From NCBI GenBank assembly GCA_025093555.1, contig JAIWNF010000008.1:372001-436000 (forward strand): a stretch of DNA of 64,000 nt, given 5' to 3'. Source of the stretch: Circinella umbellata. Its lineage: Eukaryota; Mucoromycota; Mucoromycetes; Mucorales; Lichtheimiaceae. The position numbers and the translations under genes were made by a program. Position 1 is the stretch's first letter. Every line of letters begins with the position of its first letter. Of the stretch, positions 36,239 to 49,199 are shown piece by piece. Below the pieces are notes generated by a model. That model saw only the letters and a program-made list of their open reading frames with translations. It searched no databases and was not told the DNA's origin.

Positions 36239-37817
36239 ATGGAAAACTATTTTACTACTACATTTATCACTCGACCTGAAAATGATGATACACCTATAAC
36301 GTTGACTATTCCAAGATTAGAATATCGCGATTGGATCAAAGATCAAGAAGCAATCTACAACTGTAGATTTTATAAGAAGTCTAAAAGTGATGGTGGGCGT
36401 AGACTTAAGAACAATGAATATCTTGAACATGGATATATACATCCTCCACCTGGTCAAAAACGTGGCAAAGGAAATGAACCATTTATTTTTAACGAAGTAA
36501 GCTAATATTGATTTATATACATAATAAGATATTTTTCATTTATTTTTTTACATGATTAATTAAATATATCATTTTGTTGCAATCGCCAAGCAGGATTTAC
36601 TGCCTTTGTTAATAGAGACAGTGAAGACAAGAACATGATCACGGTACAATAACGGCGTAAGCATACTGGTCAAGAACCTGACAGCAACATAGATACAACA
36701 TTCGGTACACTCCCACTGTTTGTGATGAAATTCATCCAAGCTCAAGCGGAGAAAAGTCTTACCTGGAGAAATATCAGACATATGCTTCGTCTTGACAAGG
36801 ATGTTCTTGAAAATATCTTGGATAGCGAAGACTATGATCAATTACCACAATCAGTGAGAATTGATTATCACCATGTCTATTATGTGATGAAAATCCATTT
36901 TAGACGCCAATCCCAACTTCATCCTTCGATGGCAAACAGTCTTATTAAATGGGGCACTAAAATCCAAAACGAAAGAGGATATTTCACCTCGAAAAAAAAT
37001 CTCGATAGATATGAAGAGGGAATGTTCTTTTTTGCATTCATGTCACAATGGCAATTAAAGGTAAGATAATCGACACAAATAAAAATACATGATACACCTA
37101 ATCAATCATATATTCTTTATTATATAGCTATTGAAAGAGAATGGGGATCTTGTATGCCTTGATTCTACTCATATGACTTGTGTGGATGGTACCAATCATG
37201 ACTGTCATCTCTACACACTTGTAGCAAGATGCAGGATTACTGGAAAGGGCAAACCATTGACGTGGATGATTACAAATCCACAAGCTCAATATCCAATCTT
37301 GTATTGGCTTCAATGGCTTAAGGATGAGCATGGATACGTACCATTCCGTGTTATGATCGACGACTCTGATACCGAGATAGTTGCTATTAATAAGGCATAT
37401 ATCACAACTGACGGTGTTAGTGCTTCATTAGGATATGTCACTAGAAGAACCGGTACATATATAAGCTGCTTTGTGTTTTAGTTTTTGTTATATTTGTGAC
37501 TAAATATTTCTTTTCGATTTATAGAACAATACCCACAAACAACACAAGATTTTCGTACCATGTCTAACGGACTGGATATATTAGGAAGCCGAAATGCAAA
37601 AGGTATATATCATCTGAATAAAGCTTCTCACTTTTCCGCTGAAGATCGTCAGCGGTTTCTCTCTCAAGAAGACGAGGTCATACTGTGTATTTTATTAAAT
37701 ACGAACAGAAAAGAACTTTACAATAAACTTTACACATTTGACACAAAGCATGATTTTCCTCACTATATTACAAACAATAGTAATTTTAGCAGCAACTCTA
37801 TTTGTATAACGCATTAG
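36239..37817 (+). pseudogene. Second MULE-type transposase, broken and 3'-truncated
   Basis: Exon 1 (36239-36496) carries YRDWIKDQEAIYNCRFYKKS and RGKGNEPFIFNE, a FAR1/GCM-like DNA-binding start. The second segment (about 36590-37060) reads GFTAFVNRDSEDKN, then a TAA near 36653, then HTGQEPDSNIDTTFGTLP and SLTWRNIRHMLRLDKDVLEN. The third (37131-37455) holds the catalytic core, VCLDSTHMTCVDG and RVMIDDSDTEIVA, with two of the DDE acidic residues. The last segment (37525-37817) reads DILGSRNAKGIYHLNKASHF and ends without the expected NxxE helix. The family is clear; the copy is inactive. Confidence 0.75.
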
Positions 37818-39204
37818 TAACTTACGTATGATGAAGTCAAATAGGGTAATTGTTTAGTTTTATAGAAAGAAATAATGCTGATTTTTTCAACTATGATTTG
37901 AATAATAGCACTACGATATATACAAAAAAAAGCGATCTCTTGATAATGTAACTTTTCTTTAGTTATGGTCGAGATATACAGTACTCTATAAGAAATTTTT
38001 TTTAGATAAGCTTTATTATATTTTTATTTTCATAAACTTGTACTATTTCACTTATCACATAACTAAAGTATATAAAATATGAAAAGACCATTACATTAAA
38101 ATCAAAAATATACTGTAAAGTTTTCCATTATACATAGAATATATCAATGGAATTTACTGTACAACTCTTTGAAAATAAGGATATGACACTTTAAAAAAAG
38201 ATGTGCGAAGAACAAGCAAAATAATGGGTTCTACAGGAATGATATATGCATAAAAAAAATCTAACAAAGTATGTAGTGGAGTTGCATGTACGGTTCAATT
38301 GTTTTTTTGTGCATTCTGAATCTATGAATATACTTTCAGTAATATAATGATATACACACAACGATCGAATAGATGGACCTGGTTGAGAGGAAGTTTTAAT
38401 AACAACACAAGTCGGTGAAACTACAAACAAAAAGAAAGCTAAAAATAACGAGAAGAAACTAGTTATCCCTTTTGATTAGGAGAATGTTTCTGAATATTAT
38501 AACAACTGAAATGATTACTGATAGTCTTGAAGGGAATAAAAACTCGACACCAATTGCTAATGCACAAGGGTTAGCTCTATTGGTTGCTATGTAGAAGTAT
38601 AGAATTTTTATGAAGACACCAGCCTGAGACGTTTTGAAAATAACAATGAAGAAGCTTTTCATAATTTATTTAAGCTTTTTCAACATTTTGATAAAATAGA
38701 AAAAAAAGTTTCCGCTATAGGTTTCCGCTCACTTTCTACCATTGCAGAAAATTCTCTCTACCTGTTTCCGCCTGTCGGAAACCTAACACCTTTTGCTTAC
38801 TGTATTTTTTACCAGAAATGGACATTGGGTTGTACAAGAGAACATATTAAGAATAGTGACACACAAAAAAGAGATCACCATGACAAAGGGGAGAAAAAAA
38901 AACTTTGTTGCTATATTTGCCATCAATATAACTGATAATATGTTATTCGAAAAAGAAAATGAAAGAAAAACGGTAACAAGGATAGTATTCGAATAGAAAT
39001 GAATTTGAAAGAAAAAGGTTGAAGATTGAGTATTTGTTTTGTTTTGGATGAGTTGTTGAAAAGATTATAATTCATGAAACGAAGCATATGAAAGTTTCTT
39101 TTTTGGGTCCACTAAAAAAAAAGGGTTTTTTTTAATGTACCTTTTTTATTCATTTCCTTTTCCTCTTTTATTTATTGATATCTAATATATAATTAAACAC
39201 TTAT
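37818..39204. other. Intergenic, no gene seen
   Basis: AT-rich promoter side of PEX16. A GTTTCCGC word repeats at 38707-38780 with an inverted GCGGAAAC-like partner, and a pyrimidine tract lies at 39126-39170. Short open frames here have no protein-like features. Confidence 0.5.
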
Positions 39205-40659
39205 ATGGTATTTAAACGATTATTATCTCTTGATACGCATTCTCGTATTGAACTTATTGAAGACGCTGTTCGAGCTGTTGCACTTGTTCTTCCTGGTAAC
39301 ATAATTTATTCACCAAATTATTTATGCTGACAAAGTGAAAAAAAAAAACAAGAAAACTTATTTTCCTCGGTACCTTATATATATAAATGACTACCATTCT
39401 ATACAGGACGATTTGAAGATGCAGATTTATGTGCACAATCATGTAAATGACTTTTTAAATACCTATTCTTTTTAAACAATTTGATTTAAAAGCAAAAAAA
39501 AAAGAAAGAAAGAGAATTTACTAAATTCCTATATGTATATATTTGTGGGGAGGGGGGAATAGTAATGTCAGCAGTGAATGTATTATGTTTACGACATACT
39601 CATTGTCTTGTTCGTCAACAAAATGAAATATTAACTGGATTCAATGCACATATTGAACAACAATATTTTAAGCATAAAGTTAGTAATATTGCTGCATTAA
39701 CACTTACTGTAGTATCATATACAGAAGTTGTGTTTGAAATGGTTGTGCATAAATCAAAACAAAGTATAAATACACGTTGGCGCTGGATCGCTGGTTTAGA
39801 AGGTGTAAAGTAAGTTGGCAAGGTGGAAGTGGGGGGGGGTTATTAAATACATGTTTTAACAATATGAACATTTCTTTATTTATTTTATGTTATTCATTAT
39901 AGAGTGCTATTACGCTTAGTTTTATTTTATGCAACTAAGAAAAGAATAGTTATCCATCCAACTCATTTTGCCAGAGGTGATGAAGATAATAAAATCAACC
40001 TTGCTACATTAGATAGTCGGATAGGTATCCCTTCTTCGTCAACACTATCTGGCTCATTGCCTCGGTTTGGATGGGCACATGTAGCAGAATTATTATGGAT
40101 TTTTCGACCTTTGATTTATGGTATGTAAATATATATTATGTGGAAAGCAAGCATTTACTTACACATGCATATATAAAATATGTAGTTGGATTAATGTGGA
40201 AACAAAGTAAAAAGAAATCGACAAAAGATAATGAAGAATACAATAATTGGAAACCATGGCTTATTTCACTTGGTATTGATTTAGCAGCAAGATTAGCGCG
40301 TGAATTACAGCCAATGACTCGATTAGAACGAGAAGAATCACGCCGAAGGGATTATTTACTATTGTTTTATTTGCTCCGAGAACCATGTTATAATTTCTTT
40401 ACAAAGTAATTATTATATACATATATACGCTGAAACACATAGTGTTTCCGGAATGCAGGATAAAAAGAGAGAGATTGTATGTAAAAACAAGTAAAGGATC
40501 AAACTAATAATACTATATAATATTCTATATAATAGACCAATTGTAGATATGTTTTGTGATGCAACAGAACATCGTCCATTAATTTCGATCTTTGCTGCTG
40601 CACTTAATGATTATCGACCATTTTGGGAACAATATTACTTTTGTACTTCTGGTTCATAA
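39205..40659 (+). CDS. PEX16: Peroxin 16 (peroxisomal membrane biogenesis)
   Basis: Six exons (39205-39295, 39407-39442, 39563-39809, 39903-40120, 40186-40405, 40536-40659) join in phase to 311 residues. Diagnostic Pex16 segments are RAVALVLPGRFEDADLCAQS, NVLCLRHTHCLV, EMVVHKSKQSINTRWRWIAG (the basic segment before a helix), LFYATKKRIVIHP, HVAELLWIFRPLIYVG, KPWLISLGIDLAARLAREL and the RREDYLLLFYLLREPCYNFF-like C-terminal helix region (RRRDYLLLF here). Pex16 recruits Pex3 and other membrane proteins to ER-derived and mature peroxisomes. The N-terminus is shorter than in many orthologues, so another 5' exon may exist. Confidence 0.9.
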
Positions 40660-41107
40660 AAAAAAGAAGTTGAAATAAATAGATTCAAGAAATAATCCTA
40701 TCCATTTAGCTAATAAATAAATATAATTTTCATTCTATAAAAAAAAAGAAAATATCTATTATAGTACTTGTATGAGAGAGTAATAAAATAATAAAATTGT
40801 TATCAGAGAGTGTGTAGATAAAAGAGCAAAGAAAAATTATATATGAAATTCGTTAAATTTGGAAGATAAATGTCGCGAAAGTGTAAAGTACGTATGTGTG
40901 TCTGTGTGTTTGCTTGTTTGTGAATGTATATATATGAGTAAATTTAGTGTATGTGTGTATAAGTTGAAATAACGTTTGTTTAAAACGAGTACTAAGAAAA
41001 GGAAAAAGAAAGAGAAAGAGAACATGGTGGGTGTATGTATGATTTTTTGCTGAGCAAAAATAAAAAAAAAGTGTATAATAATACAAAGGAACAATAAGAA
41101 AAAAAAA
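40660..41107. other. Convergent 3' intergenic region between PEX16 and GSH1
   Basis: A/T-rich with several AATAAA-like words near 40718-40790 on the PEX16 side and purine-rich sequence on the GSH1 side. It probably holds both polyadenylation regions. No gene. Confidence 0.5.
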
Positions 41108-43090
41108 TTATGCATTGAAATCACCAAGTAATTCAGGGGCTTTTAATTCCCCTCGAGCAATTCGGTCTACTGTGTTAATCAAATCATAGGTGATTTCTGG
41201 TGATACAACCGAATCTTGCTTATACTGTGGATGACTTGTTACTAATTTTCGTAAATAAGTGGCACCAGTCATCAATTCACCACTTGCACGCTTACTAATC
41301 AATGAAAGGTATCTTGTAAGTTCACATCGAGTTTCAATATCGATATTGGTGCTACTAAGGTAACTATGAATTAAAGGAACAAAACCAGGGAATCCTTGAT
41401 CCTTGCCATTGATAATTTCGTTCATGGTCATCAATTCATATTCATCTTCTTCCTCTATATGATTATTACTATTTGTTCCAGGTTTGTTGTCTAAATTAAT
41501 GATGATGATATCAAATTATACCCAGGTGAGCGTGAGAAAAAAAATAAAATAAAGATATTATTGCTTTTAAGATGAATCCTTCAGAACACAAAAAAAACAT
41601 GAACATACCTGTAAAAACATTCTTTCGGAAATAAAATTTATCATTCAAGACTGAGCCACGGTTGTGAGCAGTTGCCATGTTTTCATCGACCTATTAGCAA
41701 AAAGAGAAAATATATGTGTAAGAAATTTTCTTCATATCAGCGATGTGGTTGACTTCCCATTAGCGCTTGCCCCGTTACCATTCTCATGGTCTCTAAGTTA
41801 TTTTTTTTAGTTACCTTGGTAATAGGGATATATAAATTCAATCCAAAACTCAAAATAACTCGAGTCAAAAGTACGATAAACACGGAAAAGGCAGCATTTT
41901 CAAAATCTGTCAACTGTACTTCCATACTGCGGAACTCAACACGCCATCCAATATCAGAATTAGGTGGTGGTGGCTTGAAACGAACTGTTTGCCAATTTGT
42001 AGATTGAAGATTCTATAATAATTACTGATTAGTTTTTTTTCCAAAGAAATAATAATAATAATAATAAAATCTATCTGATCTACTATTATCTTTTTTTTTT
42101 GTTTCTTAATTTACCTCAAAGTGATCCATCGAGTTTTCATCATCTTGATCCAAAAGTTCTTCAAAAATTACAAGTGGGTCCCGAATAAACAAATGTGACA
42201 TATGTCGTGCCAATAAATCATCCACATCATTCTTTCGAAGTTTTTCATAGATATCCTTATCATAAACCAAATCAAGATCATTGTATTTTTCGTTGTACAT
42301 GGCATCATTAGAGATATATGTGTCGATAGAGTCATATCGCGATTTGTTGATAACGAATCGGTCGTTCTCTAAAGGCTATATATAAATATAATATCAACAT
42401 AAACAAAGCACTTTTTGTTAATTTATCTTGATATCTATACTTTCAAGTATATCCCCCCCCTTTATATTTCCTTTGCTTTTTTTTTAAAAAAAAAAAAGAA
42501 TATGTATCCGGACAATACTCTACCTTAAGTCCTCGTTCTTCTGGTGTACGATCATCCACTGCAGAAGCAATGACATTCCAACGAGTATCAACATCAGCAA
42601 GATAGCCACGGTAAATGGGTGACGCACCTGTAAGTGCTAACTGTTATATATATAGATATATGTATAGATAAATATAATTTGAATTATTTTGTCCTTGTAA
42701 TTATATCTGTATAAGAAATAGCTTCAACCTTTCTTTTTCCTTACCATAATAGGAGCAACAGGTGCTAAATGATCATAAAGATGTCGAGCCTCATCGATAT
42801 TACAAGCCTGAAAAGTGATTTGAAGACAACAACAACCCATACCAAAGGCCATTGCATCCATATATATATGATCTGGCTTAGCAGCTCCATTCTTTGCTTC
42901 TTTATCATGATCAAATACTTCCCGATCATATGGAATCGTTGGATCAATAAAAGGTCGAGGTGTATTTTTATCATGGAAAATAGGCATATTAATTTCGACC
43001 TTTGCGCCACGACGACGACGGATATTAGCAGTTAAGGTACTGTAATTTTTTTTTTGAAAGTATTTCCCTGATTAATACTGTATTATTCAT

Positions 43091-43123
<33 letters not shown>

Positions 43124-43997
43124 ACACAAGCCTGTTTTTTTAAGACAACTTACGGAAATCTAGCATGTGGATTAATCACTTCATCTGGAACAAACATACT
43201 TTGACAAGCTTTACCATGTGGTTCACTATCAATTTCTAACTCGTGCGGACATCCAAGTCGTGGATAATTTACCAAGGTCACGGGTATTTCATCTGGTAAC
43301 ATTGCTTCAATAGCTAATTGACGTCTCTTCTTCATGCTAGCTTCTACAGTCATAAGATCTCGAAATGTTGCTCCATAAGGTTCACCAGGTGTACCTTCAA
43401 TCATAAATCGACCATATTCTGGACGCCATAATGCTTCTGGTGGTTGTCTAGATCATTATATATAAAATTATATTTATATCCCAATTTCTTTTCCCTTCAT
43501 TTCATCTCTTCAATAGATCGTTTACTTTTTTTAAGATATTAAATAGTATTAATAAACTTACGTTGTTTTTCCTTCAAGATAATCTTGTTCAGTTTTTTGT
43601 AAACTAGCAAGAATATCAAAAGCACGTAAAGAAAGCTTGGTTGTGCGATTTTCCTTGTCAAGTTTTACTACAACATATTCTACCTTTAAAATATAACGAA
43701 AAAAAAAAACGTCAATTCACTTTTTTTTTTTTCGTTGTTACTCCCTTTCCCATACTCTTCAATAGCCACCACCAATATTTATCTATACAATTTTTTTTTG
43801 AATAGAGTAAAATATGAATTAAAGAAAAGTAAAGCAATGTTACAAACCTCATCGCCCCAAAGTAAGCATTGTTTTTGTCTCGAACGTTGTTTTCGATAAA
43901 CAGACAGGAACTGATCGATGCCGTGCGATCTGACATGGTCAGCATATTTTTTGGCGTCGTTCCAATGAAGAGGAGTTCCCAAGGATAATAAACCCAT
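41108..43997 (-). CDS. GSH1: Glutamate-cysteine ligase catalytic subunit (glutathione synthesis)
   Basis: Nine exons (43848-43997, 43562-43683, 43154-43447, 42745-43039, 42524-42640, 42115-42375, 41815-42012, 41609-41690, 41108-41490) add up to 633 residues with all phases closing. Highly conserved family blocks are present: [96 protein letters not shown], and [20 protein letters not shown]. The enzyme joins Glu and Cys using ATP, the rate-limiting cytosolic step to glutathione. Length is within the eukaryotic family range. It is divergent from the phosphoesterase gene. Confidence 0.96.
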
Positions 43998-44445
43998 GGC
44001 TTATATGTGATATAAAAAGTTGATTTAGAAATGAAAGAGAAAGAGAGGAGGAGGAGGTTGTCTGTTTAAAAAAAAAAAGAAAAAGAAAAAGGGAAGTAAA
44101 GTGCCGATAAAGCTCTTTTCATTTTTTTTTTTGTAATATTGTTGCCCTTGTATTTGTAATCAAATGCGCCGCCACAAAATGAAAAAAAAAAAGGTAACCT
44201 CTTTTAAGATATATATGTAAAATAATACGTCCTACATTTATTATTATAGTCACTTGTTTATTTTTAATCATCATCATCCTCTTCTTCTTTAAGCATTATA
44301 ATTATTACTAATACAATATAAGCTACTCCTTTTTTTGTTTATTTTATAATATTAGTGATAATCATCTAATAAATAGTATAAATATATTTCAAGTAAAATA
44401 AAGATATTTATTTTCTTCTTTTACTTATTATTAAGAAAAGTGAAA
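43998..44445. promoter_or_regulatory. Divergent promoter region, GSH1 / phosphoesterase
   Basis: 448 bp between opposed start codons. It has a purine tract next to GSH1 (44034-44095) and a TATAAATAT box at 44377-44385, 61 bp before the phosphoesterase ATG. I see no clear Yap1/AP-1 site (TTASTAA), which might be expected for GSH1. Confidence 0.5.
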
Positions 44446-46269
44446 ATGATAATAGTCTGTATCACGCAATGGATTATGTTATTGTCGACATTATATCATT
44501 TGATCTATTGTGCAGCTATTATAACAACATTATTAGTCGTACCATGCGAAGCAGATGGTGCTACACCACAACAAGAAAAACAATTAATAAAAACACTAGT
44601 AGTCTTAATGATGGAAAATCATAGCTTTGATCATTTTTTAGGTCAATATAGTCAAATTCGAAAAGATGCTGACGGTTCAGATCCTTCTATGTGTAACAAG
44701 TTTGAAGGACAAAACTTTTGTGTAACCCATGACGGCCCATTTCAGTATGTCAAGTATTCGTCATTTTACCTTTACCTGATTGGATTTTGTTGCATTATTT
44801 ATTTACATATTATTTTTATTTTCCAAAAAAAAAAAGCACGGACGAACCTGAAAACTTTATTCCCGATGTTGATCAACAGATATACAATGTCAAGTTTGGC
44901 ACTATGCCATCTGCATCTTCAGAACCTACTATGGGTGGATTTGTTAAAAATTATATGCGTTATCGAGAAAAAGATCGGGCGGCAGAAGTGATGCAAGGTT
45001 TGAACCAATCATCATTACCAGTATTATATAAATTGGTAGAAGAATTTGCACTCTCTGATGTAAGTTTTGTCATTATATTATATTATATATATTGTATAAT
45101 TCTAATGTATATATATATATATATTAGCGATGGTTCTCTTCTGTACCAGGTAAACAATTATCAAGTAAACAAAAAAAAATATAGTGTGAGAAAGTACAAT
45201 CTTTTTTTCTAACAATCTCCCTTTCTCTCCGCTCGAATCTTAATTGTGGAAATTCCGATGTAAATGTCACTTTTACATCAAATAATAAAATAGGTTCAAC
45301 ATTTCCAAACCGAAACTTTTTACATGCAGCTACAGCAGGTGGTGTTATTGATAATACAATTCCAAAACTTGGATATCCATTAAAAACGACATTTGAGGCA
45401 TTGGATGAAATCAATATCAGCTATGGAATATATTCAGCTTCCCCTATGCCATCCACTTTATTGTATCGTTACTTTCGATCACCTTTCAAAAGTCCTGGCA
45501 AATCAATGGGTCAATTTTATCAAGAATGTAAAAGGGGCACATTACCATCTTATGTTTTTCTTGAACCTGCTATGTATGGAATTGATCAAAGATTACGTAA
45601 TGATCAACATCCACATGCTGGATCGTTTTATGATATACGTCGTGGTGAACGATTTTATAAAGAAGTTTATGAAGGATTGAGGGCAAGTTCTCAATGGAAT
45701 GATATACTTTTTCTTCTTGTTTGGGTAAATTGCATATATATATACTCTTCTACTTACTATTTGATGCATAGCTTTATGTATACACATATAACATAATAGC
45801 AACTAAATAAGCCTTGTTACTAACTAATAATAGGATGAACATGGCGGGTTCTATGATCATGTACCACCGTAAATTTGCAGTTCATTTTTCTTCGTATTTA
45901 TTAAGATAATAACGACACGTTTATATCACTGATTAATATGATCTCATTATCAACGAATACTTACTATTTAGGCCAGTTAATATACCCAATCCAGACGGAA
46001 TTACTCATCCGACATTTGATTTTACTCGTCTAGGTATACGCGTTCCTGCCATTTTAATATCGCCAAGAATTCCTCGTGGTTTGTTGATTCCTAAATCCGA
46101 TATATTTGAACATTCTTCTGTATCAAGTACCCTTCATGAATTATTTGGGATGCCTTATTTGACCAAACGTGATGCAAATTCTAAATCGTTTCATATATAT
46201 GCCAATTTAACAGAACCTCGTACAGATTGTGTGATGAAATTACCTGATCCTGCCTATTCTATGACCTAA
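44446..46269 (+). CDS. Secreted phospholipase C / acid phosphatase family phosphoesterase
   Basis: Six exons (44446-44744, 44837-45059, 45128-45149, 45294-45724, 45834-45868, 45972-46269) join in phase to 435 residues. A hydrophobic N-terminus (CAAIITTLLVVPCEA) looks like a signal peptide. The PF04185-type signature follows: VVLMMENHSFDHFLGQY (ENxSFD), HTDEPENF, RWFSSVPGSTFPNR, NDQHPHAGSFYDI, and after a splice VWDEHGGFYDHVPP (GGxxDH metal site). Then come RVPAILISPRIP and a late HSSVSSTLHELFG. Members hydrolyse phosphodiesters or phosphomonoesters of lipids outside the cell. The 22-bp exon 45128-45149 is unusually short but in phase and encodes conserved residues. The start at 44446 is chosen because a GTG six bases upstream is not a eukaryotic start. 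Confidence 0.9.
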
Positions 46270-48401
46270 TCACATACGTACAAAAAAACATATATACATA
46301 TATGTATATATAACGCTCTTTACATATAACATTATTCTTTAAAATTGTACGATACCCAATAAAAAAAATAGGTTATTGAAAATACATACTAAAAATATGA
46401 AATGTATAAAAGAATATCTCAAAAATTAATAACATATCAACAAAATATCATAATTTTTCACATCAAAGGTTTTATTCATAGATTTGGAATGGTAAATGCA
46501 TCAGAAGGGTTTCAAAAATAAAGAGTATTTAGGATGAAAGTAATGATAGGATATATATATATATATATATATAATGGCAGAAAGGAATTTCATGAATAAA
46601 AAAGAATAAAACTATACGGTATTGACAACCATATAAATCTCTTTTTCTTTGATAATGGAATGCAAAATAGAGTATTGTTAATATTGAAGTAAGATCATCG
46701 AGAGTTGGGATGAATAACTACCATCGCTCGCTATAACGATATTAACATAAAATTAAGTTTTTTTACGATCTGAGATGGCTTAACAAAAAAAAATGCGAAG
46801 AAAAATAAAACCATAGTTGTCTAGATAGTTTACTAACGCGACAAATAAAAGTGATTCAGAAGTCTCCTTTATTTTGTATATGAAAATGGGTTTACACATG
46901 GTAATTATTTATGAATACAGATATATGCCATATTATGATTGTCTCACGGAGCAAATGACTATCTACTTGCAGCTGCATCTTATTCCTTGTTGATAATCTT
47001 TATGTTGACGAATTGGTAACTAATCAATATGCTTTATAAATATCACTCATAGAGTTATTATCAGTATTTTATAATAGAACAAACAGAAATGGCTAATTCT
47101 ATAGAAAAGCTTCTATTCAATGCTAAAATCAAGAGAAAATAGTGCAATTTTTACAAGCAAAAAGAAAAAAGAAAGAGACAGAAAGGCGTTTATAATAACT
47201 GGAATAATACTATCCTTGTCATTATTTTTCGATAATTAACCTGTTAGAAAATACACCTATCTTACTCATAACGTCGTAACAAACTATTTCTTTCTTATTA
47301 ACAACGCTTGGTTACTTTTTAAAAATTTCAGTCTTATCATTTTCGTGTTCCTTGCTTAAAGAAAATTGAGATATTTTAAGGGCTTGGTAGGTAATAATGC
47401 TGCCACCAATAAGACTACTGTCAAAATATACTAGCTCGAGATAAGTCTGTGAAATATTATAAGTAGAAATTTAATTACGTATTTTGATAGAGTGTATGTG
47501 TGGGTTGGTGAGACGTATGCAGTAATTTCCCTCGTCTTTTTATTTTTCTCTGTTACTCGGTTTTCATATACTGTGTTTGATACGTATTTCTACTATTTCC
47601 TCAGTATTTTCTGTGAAAGCCTGTTTCGGAAACGACTATTTTCCGAGTCTCGTTATGTTGTTCTTATATCAATTTTGTCTTTAAATTAAGATTTCCTATA
47701 TGTACGTAGTTAAAAGCAGGAGCTAGCAGAAACCTCGTGTAACCATAAACATCCACTTTTATACTTTACACACTGGTAAATTATCATATTTTGACAAATC
47801 TCGATGGGAAATGCCTTTCTAAAAAATATCCCGTGAGATCTCTTCAAATTGCTCAAATTAACATATACGTATTACGGCTCGACCAGTTTAACTTTATTTC
47901 TGACATTTTTTTTTGTTTAAGTATGCCCCTTATGTAGATGATGTTGTATCATAATATGAAAAGTACCATTGCACATTGCACATTGCAGAAAAATACGTCA
48001 TCATTAAACCCTCTTCCAACATTACCAGAAAATACGCTCGGCTCCAATTGTGCTTCATCATCATCATCACCATAATACAAACTATGTGCTTACCATAAAT
48101 GAGTAAGTCAGCGGTGGTTTGATAAGTATATAACTAATGAACTTTTCGTATTGTACGTACATACATCGCAGCTTGAACGTATAGAAAAATGTGTCACAGT
48201 AGGTGATAAAGTTGTTTTTCTTCTTCATTATTTTTTGTAATATTTTTTTGAGAGAGCTCATTCTTATTACACCTACAACCGAAAAAATAAGAAGTGATCC
48301 AATCAATACTCATTTTTGAATTATCAACAAATAGAAAATGTTACACAGCATGAAAACCCATCATCACCAAATAATAATGATGTAGTGTTTATCATATAAA
48401 T

Positions 48402-48437
<36 letters not shown>

Positions 48438-48990
48438 GATAGATCTGCCAAAAAGGTGGACATTCCTTTACAACAGCGTTTGTGATTGTGATATAACTAG
48501 ATTTAATATCCATGAGTTTTTGTCCAAATTATAATATTGTACATACTCAAATATCTCCTGCAGCATTACATACCATCAATCACATTCATCCTCTTTATTA
48601 TTTTGTTTCTATGGTTGCTACTCCACTTCTTTCAATATAAAAAAAAACAATTCTATTTACTGTTCATTAAAGATAATTTTTATTGTATTTATTATATTAT
48701 ATAGCTTTGTCATATCGATCACTTGTTCAAGCATCAAGAAAAAAAATTGGAATGGCCAATCAGTAGAGTTTTCTTCTTCTGGTGCATTCGTGTTGATTAT
48801 ACTATTATAAAAATTGAATAAGCATTGCTTTTAATACAAGTTTTAAATATGTACTAATGACGGCATATCAAGGGATCAAATTACTTGACTTTCATAAATA
48901 GACGCACCTTTCATCAGCAGTAAATGTAAATCAACCTAAAGCAAATGGATGGGTAGATATTTACCTCTATATTTCTTTGATATTGGTAAA
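46270..48990. other. Intergenic, no gene seen
   Basis: AT-rich. It contains a (TA) run at 46551-46573, a lone CGCTCGCTATAACGA end sequence at about 46729-46743 (like the termini of the element at 54993), and a (TAA) microsatellite at about 48401-48435. Short open frames such as 47492-47689 have biased composition and no motifs. Confidence 0.5.
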
Positions 48991-49085
48991 TCATACTTTG
49001 AATCTAGTCGATTCCATTAGATGTCTGGATAGATAATCCGCTAATGTATTTAATCCTTCATCTCAATAAGTCCATCTTGGCTGAT
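48991..49085 (-). pseudogene. Possible retroelement RNase H tail fragment
   Basis: The minus strand reads RWTY, stop, DEGLNTLADYLSRHLMES. NTxADxLSR is the common closing motif of retroelement RNase H domains. The fragment is only about 30 codons and flanked by stops, so this is tentative. Confidence 0.3.
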
Positions 49086-49199
49086 CCCCCTATTAAAAAA
49101 TAAATAAATGTTTTTAAAGCATCTGAATAGTAACACACAAATAATAATTATACAAAAAAAAAGAGGTCATGACACATTTACCTTTTCATCTGAGGATCC

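Noticed and set aside
40837..41127. His/Thr- and Phe-rich minus-strand frames
   Set aside because: They arise from purine-rich/GT-rich sequence at the 3' ends of PEX16 and GSH1, with no motif or splice context.
47492..47689. Small hydrophobic protein frame
   Set aside because: Phe/Tyr-rich translation expected from T-rich DNA; no conserved feature.
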